DNA of 64,000 bases from positions 1-64,000 of the forward strand of contig NZ_VKGK01000018.1 in the NCBI RefSeq assembly GCF_007197645.1, read 5' to 3'. The DNA is from Shewanella hanedai. GTDB taxonomy: Bacteria > Pseudomonadota > Gammaproteobacteria > Enterobacterales > Shewanellaceae. Positions 9,713 through 19,986 of the stretch are shown in pieces. Under the pieces are notes generated by a model, which was not told the DNA's origin, ran no database searches, and saw only the letters and a program-made list of their open reading frames with translations. Each line of letters opens with the position of its first letter. Within the stretch, counting starts at the first letter, position 1. Position numbers and translations under genes: made by a program.

Positions 9713-10831
9713 ATGAAAAAAAGCCTGATTGTCATTCCTCTTGCTATATTGATTGTGGCCATAGCCTCATTCAGCAGCCTGTCACAAGCGAAAAAACCTG
9801 AAGAGAAAAGGTCGAAAACACCACGTGTTGTTCCAGTGGTGACAGGAGAGGTAAACCAACAATTACTCTCTCAGACTATCTCATTGATTGGCAAATTAGC
9901 GGCGGATAAATCTGTATTTATCGCACCTGAAGTCCAAGGAAAAATCAAAGCGATTAAGGTGACGGCAAATCAAGAGATCCAAGCTGGTGAGATCCTTGTT
10001 CAGCTAGAAGATGCCCGTTCTCAGGCAAGTGTCACAGAAGCGAATGCTTACCTTAATGATGAGAAGCGCAAGCTTAAAGAGTTTCAAAAGCTAATCGATA
10101 AGAATGCAATCACTCAAACAGAAATCGATGCCCAAAAAGCCAGTGTCGATATCGCTGCTGCACGATTAGCTGCGGCGGTAGCAGAACTCGATTTTCATTA
10201 CATTAAAGCCCCGTTTTCAGGCACGGCGGGTTTATTGGATTTCAGCCTTGGCACCATGGTGACATCTGGCATGGCGCTTTTTTCATTCGATGATCTATCA
10301 TCCATGCGACTGGATCTGCAGGTATCGGAGCATTTTCTCTCTCTACTCAGTGTCGGCATGACGGTGAGCGCCACAAACCGTGCTTGGCCATCAGAGGTGT
10401 TTACCGGCCGAGTGATCGGGGTCGATCCACGTATCAATCCAGAAACGTTGAATTTAAAAGTACGTGTTAGCTTTGATAACCAGAACAATAAGCTGAAGCC
10501 TGGCATGCTGATGTCGGCAAAGATGGTTTTCCCTGCAATATCAGAAGCCGTTATTCCGGTTCAGGCGATTGAATATTCAGGCACTAAACGATTTGTGTAT
10601 GTGATCGACGAAGATGGATTAGCTAAACGTACTCAAGTGACGCTAGGCGCGCGAATTAAAGATGAAGTAGTGATAACTGACGGAGTGGATGTAGGTCAGA
10701 GTATTGTGGTTCAAGGGCTGGTGAATATGCGTGATGGTCTTAAGGTTGATGACCTATCTGCCAAGCCACATCAAATCACTGCTGAAGCAAACCAAGATGT
10801 ACAGGATGAGAAGAAAGGAGACAGAAGTTAA
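9713..10831 (+). CDS. RND efflux periplasmic adaptor (membrane fusion protein)
   Basis: A 372-residue adaptor that links an inner-membrane RND pump to an outer-membrane channel. It has an N-terminal signal/anchor (about 1-26), a lipoyl half-motif (FIAPEVQGKIKAIKV), an alpha-hairpin (about 105-165), the second lipoyl half (FHYIKAPFSGTAGLL) and beta-barrel and membrane-proximal domains. It overlaps the pump gene by one base (TAATG), a sign of translational coupling. No TolC-type outer-membrane gene is adjacent, so a TolC encoded elsewhere is presumably recruited. Confidence 0.93.
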   Translation: MKKSLIVIPLAILIVAIASFSSLSQAKKPEEKRSKTPRVVPVVTGEVNQQLLSQTISLIGKLAADKSVFIAPEVQGKIKAIKVTANQEIQAGEILVQLEDARSQASVTEANAYLNDEKRKLKEFQKLIDKNAITQTEIDAQKASVDIAAARLAAAVAELDFHYIKAPFSGTAGLLDFSLGTMVTSGMALFSFDDLSSMRLDLQVSEHFLSLLSVGMTVSATNRAWPSEVFTGRVIGVDPRINPETLNLKVRVSFDNQNNKLKPGMLMSAKMVFPAISEAVIPVQAIEYSGTKRFVYVIDEDGLAKRTQVTLGARIKDEVVITDGVDVGQSIVVQGLVNMRDGLKVDDLSAKPHQITAEANQDVQDEKKGDRS

Positions 10832-13800
10832 TGTTAATTTCTGATATCTCAGTTAAACGCCCTGTCGTTGCTATTGTGCTGAGTTTACTGCTTTGTGTGT
10901 TTGGTGCAGTCTCATTTTCTAAACTCGCGATACGCGAAATGCCAGATGTTGAAAGTCCGGTGGTGACGGTGATGACAACCTATGAAGGTGCCTCAGCATC
11001 AATCATGGAAAGTCAGATCACCACGGCATTAGAGGATGAGTTGACCGGAATAAGTGGTATTGACGAGATAACCTCTGTGACTCGTAATGGCATGTCGCGT
11101 ATCACAATTACCTTTGATCTTGATTGGAATCTTACTGAGGGGGTAAGTGATGTTCGTGATGCAGTATCACGTGCCCAGCGTCGACTTCCTGATGAAGCCA
11201 ATGATCCCATTGTATCCAAAGATAATGGCTCAGGTGAGCCCTCCATCTATATTAATTTACGCTCATCTGTGATGGACAGAACTCAGCTCACTGATTATGC
11301 CCAACGTGTGCTTGAGGACCGATTTAGCCTGATCACTGGAGTCAGTTCAGTCAGTATTTCTGGCGGTCTATATAAGGTGATGTATGTTCAGCTAAAGCCT
11401 GAACTGATGGCTGGCCGCAATGTGACTACCGCTGATATCATCGCCAGCTTAAAGCAGGAGAACATAGAGAGCCCCGGTGGTGAAGTACGTAACGACACCA
11501 CGGTCATGACGGTTAGAACTGCACGCTTATATAATCAGCCACAAGATTTTGATTATCTTGTGGTGAGTACGGCAAGTGATGGAACGCCTGTTTACCTTAA
11601 AGATGTGGCCTCGGTATTTATCGGTGCAGAGAACGAAAACTCCACTTATAAGAGTGACGGTGTGCCTAACTTAAGTTTAGGCATCATTGCACAGTCAGAT
11701 GCTAACCCGCTTTTGGTGGCAGAGGCAGCCCACAAAGAAGTGGAGCGTATCCAGCAATTTTTGCCAGAAGGTACTGAGTTAGTCGTTGATTTTGACTCGA
11801 CCGTGTTTATTGAACGCTCAATTACAGAGGTTTACAACACACTCTTTATTACTGGTGGTTTAGTGGTTTTGGTGCTGTATATCTTTATCGGTCAGGCGAG
11901 GGCGACATTGATCCCCGCTGTGACGGTGCCTGTTTCTCTTATTTCAGCCTGTATAGCTGCAAACTTCTTTGGCTTTTCAATTAACCTGTTGACGCTAATG
12001 GCGTTGATTCTTTCAATTGGTTTGGTGGTTGATGATGCCATTGTGGTGGTGGAAAATATATTCCACCATCTTGAGAAAGGAGAGGAGCCTCTACTTGCTG
12101 CTTACAAAGGAACCCGTGAAGTGGGTTTTGCCGTCGTTGCCACTACAGCTGTGTTGGTGATGGTGTTTCTGCCAATCTCATTTATGGAGGGAATGGTGGG
12201 CCGCTTGTTTACTGAGTTCTCGGTAATGCTTGCCATGGCAGTGATATTCTCCTCAATCGTTGCATTGACCTTAACGCCGGTGCTTGGTAGTAAAATATTA
12301 AAAGCGAATGTAAAACCGAATCGATTCAATCTTTGGGTCGATAGCATTTTCAATAAGCTGGAACGTGGCTACCGCAAAACCGTTGCTCAAGCTGTGCGGT
12401 TTAGATTAGCTGCGCCTGTGGTGATCATCCTGTGTATCGTAGGCAGTGGTCTATTGATGCAGAATGTGCCAGCTCAACTAGCACCTCAAGAAGATCGCGG
12501 GGTGATATTTGCTTTTGTTAAGGGAGCGGAAGGAACCAGTTATAACCGAATGACGGCGAATATGGACATTGTCGAAGAGAGATTGATGCCGTTGCTTGGC
12601 AAAGGGGTGATTAAGTCTTTTAGTGTGCAAGCTCCTGCTTTCGGCGGCCGAGCTGGTGACCAAACGGGCTTTGTTATCATGCAGCTTGAAAATTGGGAAG
12701 ACAGAGATGTGAATGCCCAACAAGCATTAGGCTTGGTAGCGAAAGCATTAAAAGGTATTCCTGATGTGATGGTTCGCCCTATGCTGCCTGGTTTTAGAGG
12801 GCAATCGAGTGAGCCAGTGCAGTTTGTCATTGGTGGTTCAGATTACAATGAGCTATTTAAATGGGCACAGATATTAAAAGAAGCGGCCATTGATAGCCCA
12901 ATGCTTGAGGGGGCCGATCTTGATTATGCAGAAACAACTCCTGAGCTAGTGGTGAGTGTCGATCGTGAGCGTGCAGCAGAGCTTGGGATCAGTGTTGCTG
13001 AAGTGTCTGAAACCTTAGAGGTGATGTTAGGTGGTCGAAGCGAGACAACGTTTGTTGATCGCGGCGAAGAGTATGATGTATACCTCAGAGGTGACGAAAA
13101 CAGTTTCAGCAGCATGGCCGATCTTAGCCTGATCTATATGCGTACGGCTAAGGGTGAGCTCGTGACTTTGGATTCTATCACCTATATCGAGGAGATAGCG
13201 TCAGCAAATAAATTGAGTCACACCAATAAACAGAAATCGATAACTTTGAAAGCCAATTTAGGCGAAGGTTACACCTTAGGCGAGGCGCTCGATTTTCTTG
13301 ATGAAACTGCAATTGATATCTTACCCAGCGATGTGTCAGTGAGTTACACAGGAGAATCAAAAGACTTTAAAGAAAACCAATCGAGTATTTTGGTGGTCTT
13401 TGGTTTGGCACTGCTGGTCGCTTATTTGGTGCTTGCAGCACAGTTTGAAAGCTTCATTAACCCTATGGTGGTGATGTTTACTGTTCCTATGGGGGTTTTC
13501 GGCGGATTCCTCGGGCTGTTTATCATGGGGCAAGGGCTTAACATTTACAGCCAGATTGGCATGATTATGTTGATCGGCATGGTGACTAAAAATGGCATAT
13601 TAATTGTTGAATTTGCCAATCAGTTAAGGGATAGAGGCATTGAACTAGAACAGGCGATTATCGATGCATCAGCGCGTCGTCTGCGTCCTATTCTAATGAC
13701 GGCATTCACTACTCTAGTGGGGGCTGTGCCCTTAATTATGTCAACGGGAGCGGGTTCTGAAAGTCGTATTGCAGTGGGTACCGTGGTCTTCTTCGGCATG

Positions 13801-13938
13801 GCGTTTGCGACTTTTGTGACTCTACTGGTGATTCCTGCGATGTATCGCTTAATTTCAGGTGCGACTCACTCTCCTGGTTTTGTGGAAGCTAAGCTTAACA
13901 AAGCGATAGAAGCCCAAAAACTAGCAGATGCGAAATAA
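10831..13938 (+). CDS. RND-family multidrug efflux pump (HAE1 type)
   Basis: A 1035-residue inner-membrane proton/drug antiporter. It has the 12-helix RND layout with two large periplasmic loops; TM4 carries the paired proton-relay aspartates Asp401 and Asp402 in VDDAIVVVENI. The N-terminus (SVKRPVVAIVLSLLL) and the late GMVTKNGILIVEFANQL motif are typical of the AcrB/MexB branch, though the sequence is closer to the shorter MexF/VexF-like pumps. Substrates cannot be inferred. It forms an operon with the adaptor just upstream, and no local regulator is seen. Confidence 0.94.
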   Translation: MLISDISVKRPVVAIVLSLLLCVFGAVSFSKLAIREMPDVESPVVTVMTTYEGASASIMESQITTALEDELTGISGIDEITSVTRNGMSRITITFDLDWNLTEGVSDVRDAVSRAQRRLPDEANDPIVSKDNGSGEPSIYINLRSSVMDRTQLTDYAQRVLEDRFSLITGVSSVSISGGLYKVMYVQLKPELMAGRNVTTADIIASLKQENIESPGGEVRNDTTVMTVRTARLYNQPQDFDYLVVSTASDGTPVYLKDVASVFIGAENENSTYKSDGVPNLSLGIIAQSDANPLLVAEAAHKEVERIQQFLPEGTELVVDFDSTVFIERSITEVYNTLFITGGLVVLVLYIFIGQARATLIPAVTVPVSLISACIAANFFGFSINLLTLMALILSIGLVVDDAIVVVENIFHHLEKGEEPLLAAYKGTREVGFAVVATTAVLVMVFLPISFMEGMVGRLFTEFSVMLAMAVIFSSIVALTLTPVLGSKILKANVKPNRFNLWVDSIFNKLERGYRKTVAQAVRFRLAAPVVIILCIVGSGLLMQNVPAQLAPQEDRGVIFAFVKGAEGTSYNRMTANMDIVEERLMPLLGKGVIKSFSVQAPAFGGRAGDQTGFVIMQLENWEDRDVNAQQALGLVAKALKGIPDVMVRPMLPGFRGQSSEPVQFVIGGSDYNELFKWAQILKEAAIDSPMLEGADLDYAETTPELVVSVDRERAAELGISVAEVSETLEVMLGGRSETTFVDRGEEYDVYLRGDENSFSSMADLSLIYMRTAKGELVTLDSITYIEEIASANKLSHTNKQKSITLKANLGEGYTLGEALDFLDETAIDILPSDVSVSYTGESKDFKENQSSILVVFGLALLVAYLVLAAQFESFINPMVVMFTVPMGVFGGFLGLFIMGQGLNIYSQIGMIMLIGMVTKNGILIVEFANQLRDRGIELEQAIIDASARRLRPILMTAFTTLVGAVPLIMSTGAGSESRIAVGTVVFFGMAFATFVTLLVIPAMYRLISGATHSPGFVEAKLNKAIEAQKLADAK

Positions 13939-13971
13939 CACCAGTCAGTATTACGTGTACTGAATCAAATT

Positions 13972-14013
13972 AAGATAAGCAGGTAAATGCTCCGTTTGCC
14001 TGTTTATCTTTTT
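13972..14013 (+). terminator. terminator of the RND operon
   Basis: A 16-bp stem (AAGATAAGCAGGTAAA with its complement, two G-U pairs) around a 7-base loop, followed by TTTTT, 33 bases past the pump stop codon. Confidence 0.8.
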
Positions 14014-14375
14014 ATGAGCTACGCTGACTTCCATCTTATTAATATCCTCCCCCTCCACTTATTATCGTTATCTCATTCGTGAGCGAGGGCAAACCTTCAA
14101 CGCGTTCATTCCCCTTTTAACATTCAATTCGATATTTATCTGTACACTCAGCCCTCTCGCTAATCAGGTGTAAAACGTTGCTATTTTGTGCGTTACTAGT
14201 TTAATATCGCCTTGAAGGTGGTTTATTTAGTGTTAAATGATGATTTTAGTATTTAATCTGCGTTTAGTATTGTGCCAAACCATATTCCAAATAAGAGATG
14301 TAACAGGGAGTTGTTAAAACATCTGTTTTGAAAGGAATCATTATTGTGCGCATATAAAACTAAGAAAATACTACC
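14014..14375. other. intergenic region upstream of the TapY1-like gene
   Basis: AT-rich stretch between the RND terminator and the pilus gene. It should hold the promoter of the pilus operon. Only short, unconvincing inverted repeats were seen (for example CTCATTCGTGAGCGAG near 14091). Confidence 0.5.
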
Positions 14376-17300
14376 ATGAGCATTTTGACTTCTAAATTGG
14401 CTGCTATTAGTGGCCGGGCTTTTAACGGATTAGCCGTTAAAGTTCGATTGGTACCTTGTCCTCGCCTATGTAAACTTGCAGATGTATTTTTGGCGTCACT
14501 AACCGCTTTGATTATTTTCCCATTCTCTTTATTGGCTGATGATACTGAACTTTATGTTTATGAAGCATCAGCACGTAGCGGTGCTCGACCGCAAATGCTT
14601 ATTATTTTTGATAATTCCGGCAGCATGAGAACAACCGTTGTTGGTGCTGATAGGCCATATTCTTCAAATGACGGCGGCATCAGTGGTGGTCAATTAGGTC
14701 GACAGAATAACCTTTATTTCACCCGAGGTGCGACAGCTGCGGAAGATCAGCCTAATCCATCTGATTCAACAGAAAAACGTCACTTTTCCGGTGTGATTAA
14801 CAGTTGTGAAAGCTCTTGGAATTCACTTCACCAATATGGTTTCTATACCGGATATTTCAGAGGTTACTCATTTACTGGTTCTGAAGGAACATGGAAAGAG
14901 CTAGATGATACAGGCACTAATGATGTGATCGCTGTTGATTGTTTTGAAGATATAGAAGATGAAAAGTGGACCAATGCAACAGGTGTGCGAAGTGGTTTGC
15001 CTGTTGATAGTCGGGGGGCTGAATCGAATCTGAAGCACTACACCTTTGCAGATGCAAGTTCGAATGAAAATGTGAAAGAACGAGCGAGGGAACGAGCTGA
15101 ACTGACAGGATTTGGTACTGGTCGAGCCTTGACTATTTACACTCAGGATTACCTTACTTGGCAACATGGTACAAAAGTTAAAGTGAATATGAGCCGCTTA
15201 GATATTGCTAAGAATGCGATTAAGAGCATTATTTTAACGACGCCGAGTGTGGATTTTGGTTTAGCGGTATTTAATGTCAATGCATGGAATGAATTTGAAC
15301 GTGACGGAGGAAGAGTTATAGCGGGGTTAAAGGAGAATACTTCTACTGTTAAAGCCGGATTGATTAATTCGATCGATGGGATCAGTGCCAGTACCAACAC
15401 CCCTTTATGTGAAACTTTATACGAAGCCTACCGATATTTTTCAGGAAGTACTGTGGACTTTGCGGATAACGACAGTGACCTCTCTAGTGCAGGCTATTAC
15501 GTCAACTCTCAACCTCAAGTCGACTCCACTGTATCCAGTGGTGGAACATACAGGTCACCATTCAAGAAGTGCCAGAATAACGCAAGTGTCGTGATCATTA
15601 CCGATGGAGTGCCTACTGTCGATGCTGCCGCTAACCTATTTATTGAAAACCTAACGGGTGGTGTTGATAAATATAGTGACCATCATGGTGGAAATATTAG
15701 TTACCTAAGTGCGATGTCCAGCTGGATGAATAAACATGATCTTAATTCCAGCGAACCTGGCGATCAAACGGTCAGCACTTATACGATCGGTTTTAGTGAA
15801 GGGGCCGCAAGTGCTGAGGATCTGCTAGAGCTCACTGCAAATGTGGGTGGTGGGAGTTATTTCGATGCCAGCAATGCCAACTTATTACAGGGTTCATTAC
15901 AGCAAGTGGTGAGTGAAGCATTAGATACCAACTCGAGTTTTACCTCTCCGGCGGTCGCGAGCAACAACTTCAATAGAACTCAATCGTTTGAATATGCCTA
16001 TTACTCAATATTTTTGCCAAATGAAGGCCCTACCTGGCTGGGGAATCTAAAAAAATACAGGGTGACGGGGAAGGGAGTCGTTGTTGATAAAAATGGTAAT
16101 GCTGCGATCGGTCATGATGGCAATATCAAATCGAACGCATGCTCTTTTTGGACGCCTGATGTCATTTGTAATGCCGGTGGTGATGGTAATGATGTTGAAA
16201 AAGGAGGTGTTCTATCTGCAATGACATCGGCTTCATCAAGAACCATCTACAGTAATTTAAGCTCAGGTTTGACTGAATTAACCCTATCTAATGCAACAAT
16301 TACAGCTGGAGGCACCAGTAGTTTAGTTGATTACTTAGGCGTTGAAGAAAGTGAGCTTGGCGCTTTGCTTGGTTGGGCGAAAGGATTAGATGTTGATAAT
16401 AATAAGGACCAAGCAACCATTACTAATCCCAGCACAAATTGGCGTACCGATATTATGGGCGATGCACTTCACTCTAAACCATTAGCACTAAACTTTGGCA
16501 CAGAGTCGAGTCCAGATGTACGCATTGTACTGGGCACCAACCATGGTTTTTTACACATGTTTGAAGATAAAAGCAGCAATAATAGTGTCACTGAAAACTG
16601 GGCATTTATTCCCTATGAACTGTTGCCTAACCTAAAAACACTCAGAGCGAATGTGCCGACAGGCGTTCACTCCATATACGGTGTTGATGGAACCCCAGTT
16701 GCTTACACTAAAAGTAATAGCTCAGGTATTGAGAAAGCGTGGTTATTCTTCGGCATGCGTCGAGGAGGCAGTAGCTATTACGCTATTGATATCACCGATC
16801 CTGATTCACCGAGTTTAATGTGGAAAATCAATTCAAGTTCGCCTGGTATGTCTGAATTAGGCCAATCTTGGTCAACCCCCGTGGTGACAAATATTCCCGG
16901 TCGAGGTGATGACAGTCCTGTGCTTATTATTGGGGCTGGATACTCACCAACGGGTAAAGACGGTGCCAGTGTTGGGATCGATGATATTAAAGGCCGTGGT
17001 GTATTTATTCTCGATGCCGAAACAGGGGCTTTAGTTCACCAATTTGGCTCTGCAAGTTCCGGTGGTACGCAGTTACCAGGGATCTCAGACAGTATTCCAA
17101 GTGGTGTCGCGATTTTGGATTCAAATGCCGATGGTGCTACCGATCGCATCTATGCTACCGATACAGGGGGCAATGTATGGCGTATGGACATGTCATCGAC
17201 GGATAGCAGTAAATGGTCTGGGTTTAAATTCGCCAGCCTCGGTGGCGGAGTTCTATCTTCTGATAGACGTTTTTATTCCGGACCTGCGGTGGCACAAACG

Positions 17301-18008
17301 GTGATCACCAATATCACTGAGGTGACTCAGGAGCATAATGGAACAACAACCACAACCAAGAGCAAATTAAACATTCCTTATGATGCTGTTGTTGTTGGTA
17401 GTGGCCACCGAGCCGTGCCTTCGGATTTGTCACGCTCGGATATGTTTTTTACGCTGCAAGATAGGAATGTTTTAACGCGATCTTTTAAAGGAACAAGCGT
17501 TACGATTCCAGAGCCCTTAACGTTGGCGAATCTCTATGATGTCACCTCTGCTGCGCCTTCTGAGTCAAATGAATCTGAACAGGTCAATTTTAGCAAGAAG
17601 CGAGGCTGGTATTACCGATTCTCCCGAACAGGTGAGAAGAACTTATCGCCAGCAACAATCGTGAACGGACGCGTGTTCTTTACCACCTTTGTGCCACCTG
17701 GTGACAACTCTAACAGTGAGCAGTGTATCAGTGCTGGAGCTGGGTTTTTATATAACTTTAATCTGCATAAAGGCGCACGAACTTATGAGTATGTTAGAAC
17801 TGGGGATTTTGTACCGGATACTCCTCAGCTCATTGTTCCACCACCTGAGACCAATAATCAGGGGAAAACTGAGCCAGCTAATATGTATCTCATCGGCATA
17901 GGTGCTGCTCTGCCTGGGAACCCGCCAGCAGGTTGTGATCCTAATGATTTGAGATGTGTTGGCGGTGGACTAAATACCAATAGAATTTATTACTATACAT
18001 CCGATTAG
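14376..18008 (+). CDS. PilY1/TapY1-like type IV pilus tip protein
   Basis: A 1210-residue exported protein of the PilY1/PilC family, involved in type IV pilus assembly, adhesion or surface sensing. After an unusually long leader (about 1-53) comes a von Willebrand A domain with the metal-site motif DNSGS (Asp79, Ser81, Ser83). The C-terminal half is the PilC beta-propeller (about 690-1100), opening with ALHSKPLALNFG and carrying a calcium loop of the DxNxDGxxD type (Asp915 to Asp923). It lies outside a minor-pilin operon and is followed 25 bases later by a TapY2-like gene, which fits the Aeromonas/Shewanella TapY1-TapY2 arrangement. The weak Shine-Dalgarno leaves the exact start slightly uncertain. 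Confidence 0.9.
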   Translation: MSILTSKLAAISGRAFNGLAVKVRLVPCPRLCKLADVFLASLTALIIFPFSLLADDTELYVYEASARSGARPQMLIIFDNSGSMRTTVVGADRPYSSNDGGISGGQLGRQNNLYFTRGATAAEDQPNPSDSTEKRHFSGVINSCESSWNSLHQYGFYTGYFRGYSFTGSEGTWKELDDTGTNDVIAVDCFEDIEDEKWTNATGVRSGLPVDSRGAESNLKHYTFADASSNENVKERARERAELTGFGTGRALTIYTQDYLTWQHGTKVKVNMSRLDIAKNAIKSIILTTPSVDFGLAVFNVNAWNEFERDGGRVIAGLKENTSTVKAGLINSIDGISASTNTPLCETLYEAYRYFSGSTVDFADNDSDLSSAGYYVNSQPQVDSTVSSGGTYRSPFKKCQNNASVVIITDGVPTVDAAANLFIENLTGGVDKYSDHHGGNISYLSAMSSWMNKHDLNSSEPGDQTVSTYTIGFSEGAASAEDLLELTANVGGGSYFDASNANLLQGSLQQVVSEALDTNSSFTSPAVASNNFNRTQSFEYAYYSIFLPNEGPTWLGNLKKYRVTGKGVVVDKNGNAAIGHDGNIKSNACSFWTPDVICNAGGDGNDVEKGGVLSAMTSASSRTIYSNLSSGLTELTLSNATITAGGTSSLVDYLGVEESELGALLGWAKGLDVDNNKDQATITNPSTNWRTDIMGDALHSKPLALNFGTESSPDVRIVLGTNHGFLHMFEDKSSNNSVTENWAFIPYELLPNLKTLRANVPTGVHSIYGVDGTPVAYTKSNSSGIEKAWLFFGMRRGGSSYYAIDITDPDSPSLMWKINSSSPGMSELGQSWSTPVVTNIPGRGDDSPVLIIGAGYSPTGKDGASVGIDDIKGRGVFILDAETGALVHQFGSASSGGTQLPGISDSIPSGVAILDSNADGATDRIYATDTGGNVWRMDMSSTDSSKWSGFKFASLGGGVLSSDRRFYSGPAVAQTVITNITEVTQEHNGTTTTTKSKLNIPYDAVVVGSGHRAVPSDLSRSDMFFTLQDRNVLTRSFKGTSVTIPEPLTLANLYDVTSAAPSESNESEQVNFSKKRGWYYRFSRTGEKNLSPATIVNGRVFFTTFVPPGDNSNSEQCISAGAGFLYNFNLHKGARTYEYVRTGDFVPDTPQLIVPPPETNNQGKTEPANMYLIGIGAALPGNPPAGCDPNDLRCVGGGLNTNRIYYYTSD

Positions 18009-18033
18009 TACGCGTAATATCGAGAGAGTTAAG

Positions 18034-18339
18034 ATGAGAAATGTATTTTTTGCTGTTAGTTTATCGATTCTATTTCTTTCTTTCGGCGCTTCAGCTGAGA
18101 AGAGAGAGGATTTTAAGTGCTATGTAGAAACGAACCAGGGAGACAAGGTTGTGAGATTTTCTTGGCTGCCGAGTAAAACAAAGCTCTATATGGCTAAGTT
18201 TGTCGGTCAGCGCTTATCTAAGGCTGGGGAAGGGAGTCCGCTTCCTTTGTATATAAAAACCATGGTTGAGTGCGTTAAATCAGAGCAAACATTTGAGAAG
18301 GCAGAGGCGCAAGCGATGGAGAAGATGACACTAAGTTAA
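18034..18339 (+). CDS. TapY2-like small secreted protein
   Basis: A 101-residue exported protein: a signal peptide (about 1-21, ending FGASA) and then a small domain with two cysteines (FKCYVET and MVECVKS) that probably form a disulfide. It sits 25 bases behind the PilY1/TapY1-like gene with GAGAGAG upstream of its ATG, so the two are co-transcribed. The name rests on position and overall pattern, which match the TapY2 family of Shewanella; the sequence is too short for more. The likely role is to support TapY1 export or pilus function. Confidence 0.65.
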   Translation: MRNVFFAVSLSILFLSFGASAEKREDFKCYVETNQGDKVVRFSWLPSKTKLYMAKFVGQRLSKAGEGSPLPLYIKTMVECVKSEQTFEKAEAQAMEKMTLS

Positions 18340-18382
18340 ACTTTTTTCTACTCTAACAAACTGAATGGTGCAAGTTGTAATT

Positions 18383-18769
18383 ATGGATGTTGAAGCTGCA
18401 AAACATTATTTGTTATCTAAACCTTTAACTGCATTGGACTTTCCTTTTGGCAAAGAGGTGTCCGTGTTTAAGGTAAAGGGGAAAATGTTCGCCACTTTAT
18501 CTTTAGGGAAAATGGGTAAAAACCAAGATGAGACAAGTCAAGATTGGTGGATGAACCTCAAATGCGATCCGGATGAAGCGGCGATATTGCGCGATATATT
18601 TCCTTCAGTGATCCCTGGTTATCACATGAATAAAGCGTTGTGGAATACCGTTATCCTTGATGGCACAATTCCACAAGGTGAGATTGAGCGCATGATAGAT
18701 AACTCATTTCAGCTGGTGGTGAATAAGATGACCAAAAAAGATCAGGCATCGATATTGATTCATCTATAA
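18383..18769 (+). CDS. MmcQ/YjbR-family protein
   Basis: A 128-residue cytoplasmic protein with the YjbR cyaY-like fold, annotated as DNA-binding in some members. The family signature is clear: an N-terminal LLSKPLTALDFPFG, then MFATLSL, and the central PGYHMNKALWNTVILDG. The ATG at 18383 aligns with the family start; an in-frame ATG at 18365 would add six residues, and neither has a good Shine-Dalgarno. It follows the TapY genes but has no known pilus link. It converges on the SDR gene. Confidence 0.85.
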   Translation: MDVEAAKHYLLSKPLTALDFPFGKEVSVFKVKGKMFATLSLGKMGKNQDETSQDWWMNLKCDPDEAAILRDIFPSVIPGYHMNKALWNTVILDGTIPQGEIERMIDNSFQLVVNKMTKKDQASILIHL

Positions 18770-18835
18770 ATACGCTTGGCTGGTTTGTTCAATTTATTTA
18801 AATTCAAATTGTTAGGTGTTGCATTAAACTGCAGC

Positions 18836-19570
18836 TCACCAGTTTATCGCCTCCCCCTGCCAATCAAGATAACTTAACTCGCCGTCGATCACAGACTCTT
18901 CAACAATCTGCAATAATTGCTGCGCAACAAAATCACTGGTAAAAAGTTTGTTTGCAGGTACGTTTTTTTGAAATGGCTTGGAAAGTGGTGTATCTGTGGT
19001 GCCTGGATGAAAGGCAATAATTTTAATGTTTTTGGCTCGTCGTGCTAATTCGATGGTCGCTGTTCTGAGCATCATGTTGAGCGCTGCTTTCGATGCTCGA
19101 TAGCTATACCAGCCTCCCAGATGATTATCACTAATACTGCCGACTCGAGCGCTAAAAACAACGATTTTGCAAGGGGTAGGGCTAGTCAGATAGGGTGTTA
19201 ATTTTTGCAGCCAAAGCATGGGGGTTAATGCGTTTATTGTCATCACCTCTTGAAATGACTCTGCATTGAAGTCTTCTAATCGTTTTTCAGGTTGAATGTG
19301 TTGATCATGCAGTACGCCGTGGCAAATATAAACTTGAGTAATCGGTGCTTGGTGACATTGCGATAATTGATTTATCGCCATCTCAATCGATTGGAGTTGG
19401 TAATTTTCAACTAATATTTTGTTGATATCCTCATCAACCCTATCTGTATAGGCACTCAAATCTCGGCTTATGAGAATCAAGCCTGTGTTATTCGTGCTTT
19501 CCATGCGCTTCGCAATGGCGATAGCAATACCGCTATTTGCGCCGATGATCAGTGTCTGTTGAGTTATCAT
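18836..19570 (-). CDS. short-chain dehydrogenase/reductase
   Basis: A 244-residue Rossmann-fold oxidoreductase. It has the cofactor motif GANSGIA near the N-terminus, a central NA-containing helix (MTINALTP) and the catalytic Ser...Tyr-x3-Lys set (FSARVGS... YSYRASKAA). A PGTTDTPLS loop follows, common in the CsgA/C-factor-like branch. The substrate is unknown. Its start overlaps the DCC gene by 38 bases and uses GGGGAC as the ribosome-binding site inside that gene, so translation is coupled. It is the last gene of a three-gene minus-strand operon. Confidence 0.88.
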   Translation of the reverse strand: MITQQTLIIGANSGIAIAIAKRMESTNNTGLILISRDLSAYTDRVDEDINKILVENYQLQSIEMAINQLSQCHQAPITQVYICHGVLHDQHIQPEKRLEDFNAESFQEVMTINALTPMLWLQKLTPYLTSPTPCKIVVFSARVGSISDNHLGGWYSYRASKAALNMMLRTATIELARRAKNIKIIAFHPGTTDTPLSKPFQKNVPANKLFTSDFVAQQLLQIVEESVIDGELSYLDWQGEAINW

Positions 19571-19958
19571 AACAAGTCCCCGAATTGCAGTGCTTGGTTT
19601 TTATGCCAAAAAATTTGGCGATAAAAGCTGAAATTTGATGCCGGTATTTAGCTAACCCTAAATAAAGCCAATGGCTTAATGTTTTGATAATGGGCCAGTT
19701 TAATGGTGCGACCCAAAAACCTTTGCCCACTAGCGTCCAGGCTCGGTGGGTGACTGCGAGTCCTAGTAATTGTTTTCCCTCATAAGTGCCGTGCAATATT
19801 GCCATCGCTTTGGCAAATTCTATTTCAGGATAACGGATCTTAAAATCTTGTTGATGCAAGTCGACCAAGGTAATTAGGTTGTCTTTATCGAACAGTTTTA
19901 AGTGCTCCATTTCCGTTAAGCACAGCGGGCATTTAGCATCATAAAATATCGTTAACAT
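19533..19958 (-). CDS. DCC-family thiol-disulfide oxidoreductase-like protein
   Basis: A 141-residue protein of the DCC family (DUF393), named for the motif seen here as FYDAKCPLC near the N-terminus, giving a CxxC pair. The usual RAWTLVGKGFWVAPL central segment and KYRHQISAFIAKFFG end follow. Members are predicted thioredoxin-like redox proteins; their substrates are unknown. The ATG at 19958 is preferred over a TTG at 19973. It is the middle gene of the DUF3429-DCC-SDR operon. Confidence 0.85.
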   Translation of the reverse strand: MLTIFYDAKCPLCLTEMEHLKLFDKDNLITLVDLHQQDFKIRYPEIEFAKAMAILHGTYEGKQLLGLAVTHRAWTLVGKGFWVAPLNWPIIKTLSHWLYLGLAKYRHQISAFIAKFFGIKTKHCNSGTCYDNSTDTDHRRK

Positions 19959-19986
19959 GACTCGTATATCCAAAAGTTAGCAGCCA

